Source: Phlebotomus papatasi (Eukaryota; Arthropoda; Insecta; Diptera; Psychodidae). Taken from it: 64,000 nt of DNA. The notes under the pieces were generated by a model, which searched no databases, had not been told where the DNA came from, and saw only the letters and a program-made list of their open reading frames with translations. Each line of letters opens with the position of its first letter. Within the stretch, counting starts at the first letter, position 1. Positions 52,700 through 64,000 of this stretch are shown in pieces. The position numbers and the translations under genes were made by a program. Location: the NCBI RefSeq assembly GCF_024763615.1, contig NW_026604396.1, forward strand, positions 372,001 through 436,000, written 5' to 3'.

Positions 52700-55560
52700 T
52701 TTGAAGTATTCTAATGTGATTTTCATTGAGAAATTTTAAGAATTGCGGTTTCTAAAGCAGATTTTGGCATTTTTTAAAAAATAAAAAAAACTCCCAAGGG
52801 TGGGATCATGATGATTTTTGGTGGGAATTTTTCCAAGAAAAAAATTCAACTAATGATATTAATTGATTGGTAGAATTATTTGAAGTATTCTAATGTGATT
52901 TTCATTGAGAAATTTTAAGAATTGCGGTTTCTAGAGCAGATTTTGGCATTTTTAAAAAATTAAAAAAAAAAACTCCCAAGGGTGGGATCATGATGATTTT
53001 TGGTGGGAATTTTTCCAAGAAAAAAATTCAACTAATGATATTAATTGATTGGTAGAATTATTTGAAGTATTCTAATGTGATTTTCATTGAGAAATTTTAA
53101 GAATTGCGGTTTCTAGAGCAGATTTTGGCATTTTTAAAAAATTAAGAAAAAACTCCCAAGGGTGGGATCATGATGATTTTTGGTGGGAATTTTTCCAAGA
53201 AAAAAATTCAACTAATGATATTAATTGATTGATAGAATTATTTGAAGTATTCTAATGTGATTTTCATTGAGAAATTTTAAGAATTGCGGTTTCTAAAGCA
53301 GATTTTGGCATTTTTTAAAAATTAAAAAAAACTCCCAAGGGTGGGATCATGATGATTTTTGGTGGGAATTTTTCCAAGAAAAAAATTCAACTAATGATAT
53401 TAATTGATTGGTAGAATTATTTGAAGTATTCTAATGTGATTTTCATTGAGAAATTTTAAGAATTGCGGTTTCTAGAGCAGATTTTGGCATTTTTAAAAAA
53501 TTAAAAAAAAAACTCCCAAGGGTGGGATCATGATGATTTTTGTGGGAATTTTTCCAAGAAAAAAAATTCAACTAATGATATTAATTGATTGGTAGAATTA
53601 CTTGAAGTATTCTAATGTGATTTTCATTGAGAAATTTTAAGAATTGCGGTTTCTAGAGCAGATTTTGTCATTTTCAAAAAATTAAAAAAAAACTCCCAAG
53701 GGTGGGATCATGATGATTTTTGGTGGGAATTTTTCCAAGAAAAAAATTCAACTAATGATATTAATTGATTGGTAGAATTATTTGAAGTATTCTAATGTGA
53801 TTTTCATTGAGAAATTTTAAGAATTGCGGTTTCTAGAGCAGATTTTGGCATTTTAAAAAATTAAAAAAAACTCCCAAGGGTGGGATCATGATGAGTTTTG
53901 GTGGGAATTTTTCCAAGAAAAAAATTCAACTAATGATATTAATTGATTGGTAGAATTATTTGAAGTATTCTAATGTGATTTTCATTGAGAAATTTTAAGA
54001 ATTGCGGTTTCTAGAGCAGATTTTGGCATTTTTAAAAAATTAAAAAAAAACTCCCAAGGGTGGGATCATGATGATTTTTGTGGGAATTTTTCCAAGAAAA
54101 AAATTCAACTAATGATATTAATTGATTGATAGAATTATTTGAAGTATTCTAATGTGATTTTCATTGAGAAATTTTAAGAATTGCGGTTTCTAGAGCAGAT
54201 TTTGGCATTTTTAAAAAATTAAAAAAAAAAACTCCCAAGGGTGGGATCATGATGATTTTTGGTGGGAATTTTTCCAAGAAAAAAATTCAACTAATGATAT
54301 TAATTGATTGGTAGAATTATTTGAAGTATTCTAATGTGATTTTCATTGAGAAATTTTAAGAATTGCGGTTTCTAGAGCAGATTTTGGCATTTTTAAAAAA
54401 TTAAAAAAAAACTCCCAAGGGTGGGATCATGATGATTTTTGGTGGGAATTTTTCCAAGAAAAAAATTCAACTAATGATATTAATTGATTGGTAGAATTAT
54501 TTGAAGTATTCTAATGTGATTTTCATTGAGAAATTTTAAGAATTGCGGTTTCTAGAGCAGATTTTGGCATTTTTAAAAAATTAAAAAAAAACTCCCAAGG
54601 GTGGGATCATGATGATTTTTGTGGGAATTTTTCCAAGAAAAAAATTCAACTAATGATATTAATTGATTGATAGAATTATTTGAAGTATTCTAATGTGATT
54701 TTCATTGAGAAATTTTAAGAATTGCGGTTTCTAAAGCAGATTTTGGCATTTTTTAAAAATTAAAAAAAACTCCCAAGGGTGGGATCATGATGATTTTTGG
54801 TGGGAATTTTTCCAAGAAAAAAATTCAACTAATGATATTAATTGATTGGTAGAATTATTTGAAGTATTCTAATGTGATTTTCATTGAGAAATTTTAAGAA
54901 TTGCGGTTTCTAGAGCAGATTTTGGCATTTTTAAAAAATTAAAAAAAAAACTCCCAAGGGTGGGATCATGATGATTTTTGTGGGAATTTTTCCAAGAAAA
55001 AAAATTCAACTAATGATATTAATTGATTGGTAGAATTACTTGAAGTATTCTAATGTGATTTTCATTGAGAAATTTTAAGAATTGCGGTTTCTAGAGCAGA
55101 TTTTGTCATTTTCAAAAAATTAAAAAAAAACTCCCAAGGGTGGGATCATGATGATTTTTGGTGGGAATTTTTCCAAGAAAAAAATTCAACTAATGATATT
55201 AATTGATTGGTAGAATTATTTGAAGTATTCTAATGTGATTTTCATTGAGAAATTTTAAGAATTGCGGTTTCTAGAGCAGATTTTGGCATTTTAAAAAATT
55301 AAAAAAAACTCCCAAGGGTGGGATCATGATGAGTTTTGGTGGGAATTTTTCCAAGAAAAAAATTCAACTAATGATATTAATTGATTGGTAGAATTATTTG
55401 AAGTATTCTAATGTGATTTTCATTGAGAAATTTTAAGAATTGCGGTTTCTAGAGCAGATTTTGGCATATTTAAAAAAAATAAAAAAAAACTCCCAAGGGT
55501 GGGATCATGATGAGTTTTGGTGGGAATTTTTCCAAGAAAAAAATTCAACTAATGATATTA
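52700..55560 (+). repeat. Second tandem 8-monomer duplication (1438 bp)
   Basis: Three diagnostic variants share one offset: TTCTAAAGCA (53291 and 54729), AATTACTTGAAG (53601 and 55039) and GGCATTTTAAAAAA (53851 and 55289), each 1438 bp apart. A nearby 3-monomer echo of TTCTAAAGCA at 52750 (541 bp) shows an additional smaller duplication. The block size equals that of the 15.5-18.4 kb duplication although the diagnostic variants differ. Confidence 0.85.
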
Positions 55561-57600
55561 ATTGATTGGTAGAATTATTTGAAGTATTCTAATGTGATTT
55601 TCATTGAGAAATTTTAAGAATTGCGGTTTCTAGAGCAGATTTTGGCATTTTTAAAAAATTAAGAAAAAACTCCCAAGGGTGGGATCATGATGATTTTTGG
55701 TGGGAATTTTTCAAAGAAAAAAATTCAACTAATGATATTAATTGATTGGTAGAATTATTTGAAGTATTCTAATGTGATTTTCATTGAGAAATTTAAGAAT
55801 TGCGGTTTCTAGAGCAGATTTTGGCATTTTTAAAAAATTAAAAAAAAACTCCCAAGGGTGGGATCATGATGATTTTTGTGGGAATTTTTCCAAGAAAAAA
55901 ATTCAACTAATGGTATTAATTGATTGGTAGAATTATTTGAAGTATTCTAATGTGATTTTCATTGAGAAATTTTAAGAAGTGCGGTTTCTAGAGCAGATTT
56001 TGGCATTTTTAAAAAATTAAAAAAAAAACTCCCAAGGGTGGGATCATGATGATTTTTGTGGGAATTTTTCCAAGAAAAAAAATTCAACTAATGATATTAA
56101 TTGATTGGTAGAATTATTTGAAGTATTCTAATGTGATTTTCATTGAGAAATTTTAAGAATTGCGGTTTCTAGAGCAGATTTTGGCATTTTTAAAAAATTA
56201 AAAAAAACTCCCAAGGGTGGGATCATGATGATTTTTGGTGGGAATTTTTCCAAGAAAAAAATTCAACTAATGATATTAATTGATTGGTAGAATTATTTGA
56301 AGTATTCTAATGTGATTTTCATTGAGAAATTTTAAGAATTGCGGTTTCTAGAGCAGATTTTGGCATTTTTAAAAAATTAAAAAAAAACTCCCAAGGGTGG
56401 GATCATGATGATTTTTGGTGGGAATTTTTCCAAGAAAAAAAATTCAACTAATGATATTAATTGATTGGTAGAATTATTTGAAGTATTCTAATGTGATTTT
56501 CATTGAGAAATTTTAAGAATTGCGGTTTCTAGAGCAGATTTTGGCATTTTTTAAAAATTAAAAAAAACTCCCAAGGGTGGGATCATGATGATTTTTGGTG
56601 GGAATTTTTCCAAGAAAAAAATTCAACTAATGATATTAATTGATTGGTAGAATTATTTGAAGTATTCTAATGTGATTTTCATTGAGAAATTTTAAGAATT
56701 GCGGTTTCTAGAGCAGATTTTGGCATTTTTAAAAAATTAAAAAAAAACTCCCAAGGGTGGGATCATGATGATTTTTGTGGGAATTTTTCCAAGAAAAAAA
56801 TTCAACTAATGATATTAATTGATTGATAGAATTATTTAAAGTATTCTAATGTGATTTTCATTGAGAAATTTTAAGAATTGCGGCTTCTAGAGCAGATTTT
56901 GGCATTTTTTAAAAATTAAAAAAAACTCCCAAGGGTGGGATCATGATGATTTTTGGTGGGAATTTTTCCAAGAAAAAATTCAACTAATGATATTAATTGA
57001 TTGGTAGAATTATTTGAAGTATTCTAATGTGATTTTCATTGAGAAATTTTAAGAATTGCGGTTTCTAGAGCAGATTTTGGCATTTTTTAAAAATTAAAAA
57101 AAAATCCCAAGGGTGGGATCATGATGAGTTTTGGTGGGAATTTTTCCAAGAAAAAAATTCAACTAATGATATTAATTGATTGGTAGAATTATTTGAAGTA
57201 TTCTAATGTGATTTTCATTGAGAAATTTTAAGAATTGCGGTTTCTAGAGCAGATTTTGGCATTTTTAAAAAATTAAAAAAAAACTCTCAAGGGTGGGATC
57301 ATGATGATTTTTGTGGGAATTTTTCCAAGAAAAAAATTCAACTAATAATATTAATTGATTGATAGAATTATTTGAAGTATTCTAATGTGATTTTCATTGA
57401 GAAATTTTAAGAATTGCGGCTTCTAGAGCAGATTTTGGCATTTTTTTAAAAATTAAAAAAAAACTCCCAAGGGTGGGATCATGATGATTTTTGGTGGGAA
57501 TTTTTCCAAGAAAAAAATTCAACTAATGATATTAATTGATTGGTAGAATTATTTGAAGTATTCTAATGTGATTTTCATTGAGAAATTTTAAGAATTGCGG

Positions 57601-58200
57601 TTTCTAGAGCAGATTTTGGCATTTTTTAAAAATAAAAAAAAAACTCCCAAGGGTGGGATCATGATGATTTTTGGTGGGAATTTTTCCAAGAAAAAAATTC
57701 AACTAATGATATTAATTGATTGGTAGAATTATTTGAAGTATTCTAATGTGATTTTCATTGAGAAATTTTAAGAATTGCGGTTTCTAGAGCAGATTTTGGC
57801 ATTTTTAAAAAATTAAAAAAAAACTCCCAACGGTGGGATCATGATGATTTTTGGTGGGAATTTTTCCAAGAAAAAAATTCAACTAATGATATTAATTGAT
57901 TGGTAGAATTATTTGAAGTATTCTAATGTGATTTTCATTGAGAAATTTTAAGAATTGCGGTTTCTAGAGCAGATTTTGGCATTTTTTAAAAATAAAAAAA
58001 AAACTCCCAAGGGTGGGATCATGATGATTTTTGGTGGGAATTTTTCCAAGAAAAAAATTCAACTAATGATATTAATTGATTGGTAGAATTATTTGAAGTA
58101 TTCTAATGTGATTTTCATTGAGAAATTTTAAGAATTGCGGTTTCTAGAGCAGATTTTGGCATTTTTAAAAAATTAAAAAAAAACTCCCAACGGTGGGATC
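57601..58200 (+). repeat. Exact dimer duplication (360 bp)
   Basis: A two-monomer unit with AAAAATAAAAAAAAACTC in one member and CCCAACGGTGGG in the other is repeated at exactly 360 bp (57601 and 57961), with no difference seen. The CCCAACGGTGGG mark also defines dimers near 9.2 and 9.55 kb. Confidence 0.8.
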
Positions 58201-58851
58201 ATGATGATTTTTGGTGGGAATTTTTCCAAGAAAAAAATTCAACTAATGATATTAATTGATTGGTAGAATTATTTGAAGTATTCTAATGTGATTTTCATTG
58301 AGAAATTTTAAGAATCGCGGTTTCTAGAGCAGATTTTGGCATTTTTAAAAAATTAAAAAACTCCCAAGGGTGGGATCATGATGAGTTTTGGTGGGAATTT
58401 TTCCAAGAAAAATTCAACTAATGATATTAATTGATTGGTAGAATTATTTGAAGTATTCTAATGTGATTTTCATTGAGAAATTTAAGAATTGCGGTTTCTA
58501 GAGCAGATTTTGGCATTTTTAAAAAATTAAAAAAAAACTCCCAAGGGTGGGATCATGATGATTTTTGTGGGAATTTTTCCAAGAAAAAAATTCAACTAAT
58601 GGTATTAATTGATTGGTAGAATTATTTGAAGTATTCTAATGTGATTTTCATTGAGAAATTTTAAGAAGTGCGGTTTCTAGAGCAGATTTTGGCATTTTTA
58701 AAAAATTAAAAAAAAAACTCCCAAGGGTGGGATCATGATGATTTTTGTGGGAATTTTTCCAAGAAAAAAAATTCAACTAATGATATTAATTGATTGGTAG
58801 AATTATTTGAAGTATTCTAATGTGATTTTCATTGAGAAATTTTAAGAATTG

Positions 58852-59350
58852 CTCTAGAGCAGATTTTGGCATTTTTAAAAAATTAAAAAAAACTCCCAAA
58901 TCATGATGATTTTTGGTGGGAATTTTTCCAACAAGGGTGGGATCATGATGATTTTTGGTGGGAATTTTTCCAAGAAAAAAAATTCAACTAATGATATTAA
59001 TTGATTGGTAGAATTATTTGAAGTATTCTAATGTGATTTTCATTGAGAAATTTTTGGTTTCTAGAGCATTTTTAAAAAATTAAAAAAAAACTCCCAAGGG
59101 TGGGATCATGATGATTTTTGGTGGGAATTTTTTTCAACTAATGATATTAATTGATTGGTAGAATTATTTGAAGTATTCTAATGTGATTTTCATTGAGAAA
59201 TTTTAAGAATTGCGGTTTCTAGAGCAGATTTTTTTTAAAAAATTAAAAAAAAACTCCCAAGGGTGGGATCATGATGATTTTTGGTGGGAATTTTTCCAAC
59301 TAATGATATTAATTGATTGGTAGGAAGTATCTAATGTGATGATTTTTGGT
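58852..59350 (+). repeat. Scrambled satellite patch with many indels
   Basis: Successive units carry clustered deletions and insertions: GGTTT lost at 58852; GGGTGGG lost near 58899, followed by a partial repeated monomer start; the AAGAATTGC segment lost near 59052; CCAAGAAAAAAA lost near 59132; TTGGCA lost near 59232; and losses at about 59300, 59322 and 59330 before a jump from ATGTGAT straight to a monomer start near 59340. Most breakpoints lie in short repeats. The equivalent stretch in the first copy (about 56.1-56.6 kb) is regular. It could be true rearrangement or an assembly error. Confidence 0.85.
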
Positions 59351-62300
59351 GGGAATTTTTCCAAGAAAAAAATTCAACTAATGATATTAATTGATTGGTA
59401 GAATTATTTGAAGTATTCTAATGTGATTTTCATTGAGAAATTTTAAGAATTGCGGTTTCTAGAGCAGATTTTGGCATTTTTAAAAAATTAAAAAAAAACT
59501 CCCAAGGGTGGGATCATGATGATTTTTGTGGGAATTTTTCCAAGAAAAAAATTCAACTAATGATATTAATTGATTGATAGAATTATTTAAAGTATTCTAA
59601 TGTGATTTTCATTGAGAAATTTTAAGAATTGCGGCTTCTAGAGCAGATTTTGGCATTTTTTAAAAATTAAAAAAAACTCCCAAGGGTGGGATCATGATGA
59701 TTTTTGGTGGGAATTTTTCCAAGAAAAAATTCAACTAATGATATTAATTGATTGGTAGAATTATTTGAAGTATTCTAATGTGATTTTCATTGAGAAATTT
59801 TAAGAATTGCGGTTTCTAGAGCAGATTTTGGCATTTTTTAAAAATTAAAAAAAAATCCCAAGGGTGGGATCATGATGAGTTTTGGTGGGAATTTTTCCAA
59901 GAAAAAAATTCAACTAATGATATTAATTGATTGGTAGAATTATTTGAAGTATTCTAATGTGATTTTCATTGAGAAATTTTAAGAATTGCGGTTTCTAGAG
60001 CAGATTTTGGCATTTTTAAAAAATTAAAAAAAAACTCTCAAGGGTGGGATCATGATGATTTTTGTGGGAATTTTTCCAAGAAAAAAATTCAACTAATAAT
60101 ATTAATTGATTGATAGAATTATTTGAAGTATTCTAATGTGATTTTCATTGAGAAATTTTAAGAATTGCGGCTTCTAGAGCAGATTTTGGCATTTTTTTAA
60201 AAATTAAAAAAAAACTCCCAAGGGTGGGATCATGATGATTTTTGGTGGGAATTTTTCCAAGAAAAAAATTCAACTAATGATATTAATTGATTGGTAGAAT
60301 TATTTGAAGTATTCTAATGTGATTTTCATTGAGAAATTTTAAGAATTGCGGTTTCTAGAGCAGATTTTGGCATTTTTTAAAAATAAAAAAAAAACTCCCA
60401 AGGGTGGGATCATGATGATTTTTGGTGGGAATTTTTCCAAGAAAAAAATTCAACTAATGATATTAATTGATTGGTAGAATTATTTGAAGTATTCTAATGT
60501 GATTTTCATTGAGAAATTTTAAGAATTGCGGTTTCTAGAGCAGATTTTGGCATTTTTAAAAAATTAAAAAAAAACTCCCAACGGTGGGATCATGATGATT
60601 TTTGGTGGGAATTTTTCCAAGAAAAAAATTCAACTAATGATATTAATTGATTGGTAGAATTATTTGAAGTATTCTAATGTGATTTTCATTGAGAAATTTT
60701 AAGAATTGCGGTTTCTAGAGCAGATTTTGGCATTTTTAAAAAATTAAAAAAAAAACTCCCAAGGGTGGGATCATGATGATTTTTGTGGGAATTTTTCCAA
60801 GAAAATAATTTAACTAATGATATTAATTGATTGGTAGAATTATTTGAAGTATTCTAATGTGATTTTCATTGAGAAATTTTAAGAATTGCGGTTTCTAGAG
60901 CAGATTTTGGCATTTTTAAAAAATTAAAAAAAAACTCCCAAGGGTGGGATCATGATGATTTTTGGTGGGAATTTTTCCAAGAAAAAAATTCAACTAATGA
61001 TATTAATTGATTGGTAGAATTATTTGAAGTATTCTAATGTGATTTTCATTGAGAAATTTTAAGAATTGCGGTTTCTAGAGCAGATTTTGGCATTTTTAAA
61101 AAATTAAAAAAAAAACTCCCAAGGGTGGGATCATGATGATTTTTGGTGGGAACTTTTCCAAGAAAAAAATTCAACTAATGATATTAATTGATTGGTAGAA
61201 TTATTTGAAGTATTCTAATGTGATTTTCATTGCGAAATTTTAAGAATTGCGGCTTCTAGAGCAGATTTTGGCATTTTTAAAAAATTAAAAAAAAAACTCC
61301 CAAGGGTGGGATCATGATGATTTTTGGTGGGAATTTTTCCAAGAAAAAAATTTAACTAATGATATTAATTGATTGGTAGAATTATTTGAAGTATTCTAAT
61401 GTGATTTTCATTGAGAAATTTTAAGAATTGCGGTTTTTAGAGCAGATTTTGGCATTTTTAAAAAATTAAAAAAAAACTCCCAAGAGTGGGATCATGATGA
61501 GTTTTGGTGGGAATTTTTCCAAGAAAAAAAATCAACTAATGATATTAATTGATTGGTAGAATTATTTGAAGTATTCTAATGTGATTTTCATTGAGAAATT
61601 TTAAGAATCGCGGCTTCTAGAGCAGATTTTGGGACTTTTTAAAAATTAAAAAAAACTCCCAAGGGTGGGATCATGATGATTTTTGGTGGGAATTTTTCCA
61701 AGAAAAAAATTCAACTAATGATATTAATTGATTGGTAGAATTATTTGAAGTATTCTAATGTGATTTTCATTGAGAAATTTTAAGAATTGCGGTTTTTAGA
61801 GCAGATTTTGGCATTTTTAAAAAATTAAAAAACTCCCAAGGGTGGGATCATGATGATTTTTGTGGGAATTTTTCCAAGAAAATAATTCAACTAATGATAT
61901 TAATTGATTGGTAGAATTATTTGAAGTATTCTAATGTGATTTTCATTGAGAAATTTTAAGAATCGCGGTTTCTAGAGCAGATTTTGGCATTTTTAAAAAA
62001 TTAGAAAAAAACTCCCAAGGGTGGGATCATGATGATTTTTGGTGGGAATTTTTCCAAAAAAAAAATTCAACTAATGATATTAATTGATTGGTAGAATTAT
62101 TTGAAGTATTCTAATGTGATTTTCATTGAGAAATTTTAAGAATCGCGGCTTCTAGAGCAGATTTTGGGACTTTTTAAAAATTAAAAAAAACTCCCAAGGG
62201 TGGGATCATGATGATTTTTGGTGGGAATTTTTCCAAGAAAAAAATTCAACTAATGATATTAATTGATTGGTAGAATTATTTGAAGTATTCTAATGTGATT

Positions 62301-64000
62301 TTCATTGAGAAATTTTAAGAATTGCGGTTTTTAGAGCAGATTTTGGCATTTTTAAAAAATTAAAAAAAAAACTCCCAAGAGTGGGATCATGATGAGTTTT
62401 GGTGGGAATTTTTCCAAGAAAAAAATTCAACTAATGATATTAATTGATTGGTAGAATTATTTGAAGTATTCTAATGTGATTTTCATTGAGAAATTTTAAG
62501 AATTGCGGTTTCTAGAGCAGATTTTGGCATTTTTAAAAAATTAAAAAAAAACCCCCCAAGGGTGGGATCATGATGATTTTTGGTGGGAATTTTTCCAAGA
62601 AAAAATTCAACTAATGATATTAATTGATTGGTAGAATTATTTGAAGTATTCTAATGTGATTTTCATTGAGAAATTTTAAGAATTGCGGTTTCTATAGCAG
62701 ATTTTGTCATTTTCAAAAAATTAAAAAAAAACTCCGAAGGGTGGGATCATGATGATTTTTGGTGGGAATTTTTCCACGAAAAAAATTCAACTAATGATAT
62801 TAATTGATTGGTAGAATTATTTGAAGTATTCTAATGTGATTTTCATTGAGAAATTTTAAGAATTGCGGTTTCTAGAGCAGATTTTGGCATTTTTAAAAAA
62901 TTAAAAAAAAACTCCGAAGGGTGGGATCATGATGATTTTTGGTGGGAATTTTTCCAAGAAAAAAATTCAACTAATGATATTAATTGATTGGTAGAATTAT
63001 TTGAAGTATTCTAATGTGATTTTCATTGAGAAATTTTAAGAATTGCGGCTTCTAGAGCAGATTTTGGCATTTTTTAAAAATAAAAAAAAACTCCCAAGGG
63101 TGGGATCATGATGATTTTTGGTGGGAATTTTTCCAAGAAAAAAATTCAACTAATGATATTAATTGATTGGTAGAATTATTTGAAGTATTCTAATGTGATT
63201 TTCATTGAGAAATTTTAAGAATTGCGGTTTCTAGAGCAGATTTTGTCATTTTCAAAAAATTAAAAAAAAACTCCCAACGGTGGGATCATGATGATTTTTG
63301 GTGGGAATTTTTCCAAGAAAAAAATTCAACTAATGATATTAATTGATTGGTAGAATTATTTGAAGTATTCTAATGTGATTTTCATTGAGAAATTTTAAGA
63401 ATTGCGGTTTCTAGAGCAGATTTTGGCATTTTCAAAAAATTAAAAAAAAACTCCCAAGGGTGGGATCATGATGAGTTTTGGTGGGAATTTTTCCAAGAAA
63501 AAAATTCAACTAATGATATTAATTGATTGGTAGAATTATTTGAAGTATTCTAATGTGATTTTCATTGAGAAATTTTAAGAATTGCGGTTTCTAGAGCAGA
63601 TTTTGGCATATTTAAAAAAATAAAAAAAAACTCCCTAGTGTGGGATCATGATGATTTTTGGTGGGAATTTTTCCAAGAAAAAAATTCAACTAATGATATT
63701 AATTGATTGGTAGAATTATTTGAAGTATTCTAATGTGATTTTCATTGAGAAATTTTAAGAAGTGCGGTTTCTAGAGCAGATTTTGGCATTTTTAAAAAAT
63801 TAAAAAAAAACTCCCAAGGGTGGGATCATGACGATTTTTGGTGGGAATTTTTCCAAGAAAAAAAATTCAACTAATGATATTAATTGATTGGTAGAATTAT
63901 TTGAAGTATTCTAATGTGATTTTCATTGAGAAATTTTAAGAATTGCGGTTCCTAGAGCAGATTTTGGCATTTTTTAAAAATTAAAAAAAACTCCCAAGGG

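Larger units (their letters stand above)
55720..61000 (+). repeat. 15-monomer tandem duplication (2689-2751 bp)
   Basis: Left markers give offset 2689: GAAATTTAAGAATT (55791 and 58480), AATGGTATTAATT (55911 and 58600). Right markers give 2751: ATTTAAAGTATTC unit (56821 and 59572), AAATCCCAAGG (57105 and 59856), ACTAATAATATT (57341 and 60092), the long T-run (57441 and 60192). The 62-bp step falls in the scrambled patch at 58.85-59.35 kb, which exists only in the second copy. Confidence 0.9.
3464..64000 (+). repeat. ~180-bp AT-rich satellite array, about 336 direct copies
   Basis: A unit of ~180 bp repeats head-to-tail without interruption to the window end. Each unit begins near GGGATCATGATGATTTTTGG and ends in an A-rich run followed by ACTCCCAAGGGT. 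The first period is exactly 180 bp (3464 to 3644); later units vary by a few bases, mainly in A-runs and in GGTGGG versus GTGGG. All copies have the same orientation and no inverted unit was seen. The consensus has stops in all six frames, so it is non-coding. Unit length close to a nucleosome repeat, AT richness and A-tracts are typical of centromeric or pericentromeric satellites; that location is inferred. The array continues past 64000. Confidence 0.98.

Noticed and set aside
3464..64000. CRISPR-like repeat array
   Set aside because: The whole ~180-bp unit repeats with no unique spacers, no short direct repeats of 23-47 bp and no cas-like genes. It is a satellite.
3464..64000. Coding tandem-repeat protein
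   Set aside because: The consensus monomer has stops in all six frames (for example TAG in GGTAG, TGA in TCATGA and in AATTGA on the + strand; TAG, TGA and TAA on the - strand).
3464..64000. CENP-B box in the monomer
   Set aside because: The region around GAATTGCGGTTTC has only a vague resemblance and lacks the TTCG...CGGG core.
3464..64000. Hammerhead ribozyme in the satellite
   Set aside because: There is no CTGATGA core paired with a GAAA element in the right arrangement; TCATGATGA alone is not enough.
3464..64000. A-run length differences as biological subfamilies
   Set aside because: Homopolymer lengths vary almost randomly between units and may be slippage or sequencing error, so only substitutions and non-homopolymer indels were used as markers.

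Overview
This is eukaryotic repeat DNA. About 3.46 kb of AT-rich, gene-poor flank leads into one huge head-to-tail satellite array that runs off the right edge of the window. There is no operon-like coding, no rRNA or tRNA, and no long ORF. The TATA/initiator/AATAAA layout of the long terminal repeat (LTR) beside the array suits an invertebrate, possibly arthropod, genome. That is an inference from promoter style only; a plant or another animal cannot be excluded. The array is probably centromeric or pericentromeric heterochromatin, or an array edge, but the sequence alone cannot prove the location.

Layout. (1) 1-464: AT-rich spacer, nothing recognised. (2) 465-705: a compact cluster of five hairpins. 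The middle three form a 49-50 bp tandem repeat whose stem pairing is kept by a compensatory base change, and which share a GAC-loop-GTC inner hairpin and an AGTGTG strand. (3) 706-2631: AT-rich spacer with a short ATT microsatellite and a few small palindromes, but no convincing gene. (4) 2632-3415: a probable 784 bp LTR bounded by TGTTGT...ACAACA, with a TATA box, a TCAGT initiator, an AATAAA signal and a GT-rich tail in the expected order. It contains a 57-codon basic small ORF and several strong hairpins. (5) 3416-3463: a short leader, starting with a TGG trinucleotide where a primer-binding site would lie. (6) 3464-64000: about 336 direct tandem copies of a ~180 bp AT-rich monomer.

Inside the array, rare diagnostic variants show that it grew by duplicating multi-monomer blocks of several sizes. 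Tandem blocks of 6, 8 (twice) and 15 monomers are visible. Larger segments recur at offsets of about 10.8, 17.6 and 21.8 kb. Most of each monomer is almost invariant; variation is concentrated in A-runs, a G-number polymorphism and a few C/T sites. Several small scrambled patches (near 20.95, 22.74, 25.73, 35.62, 51.33 and especially 58.85-59.35 kb) break the regular pattern.

The two most interesting points are the covarying hairpin cluster at 465-705 and the abrupt junction where an LTR plus leader passes directly into undecayed satellite. The junction suggests either a retroelement truncated at the array edge or a satellite that arose from tandem repeats in a retroelement leader.
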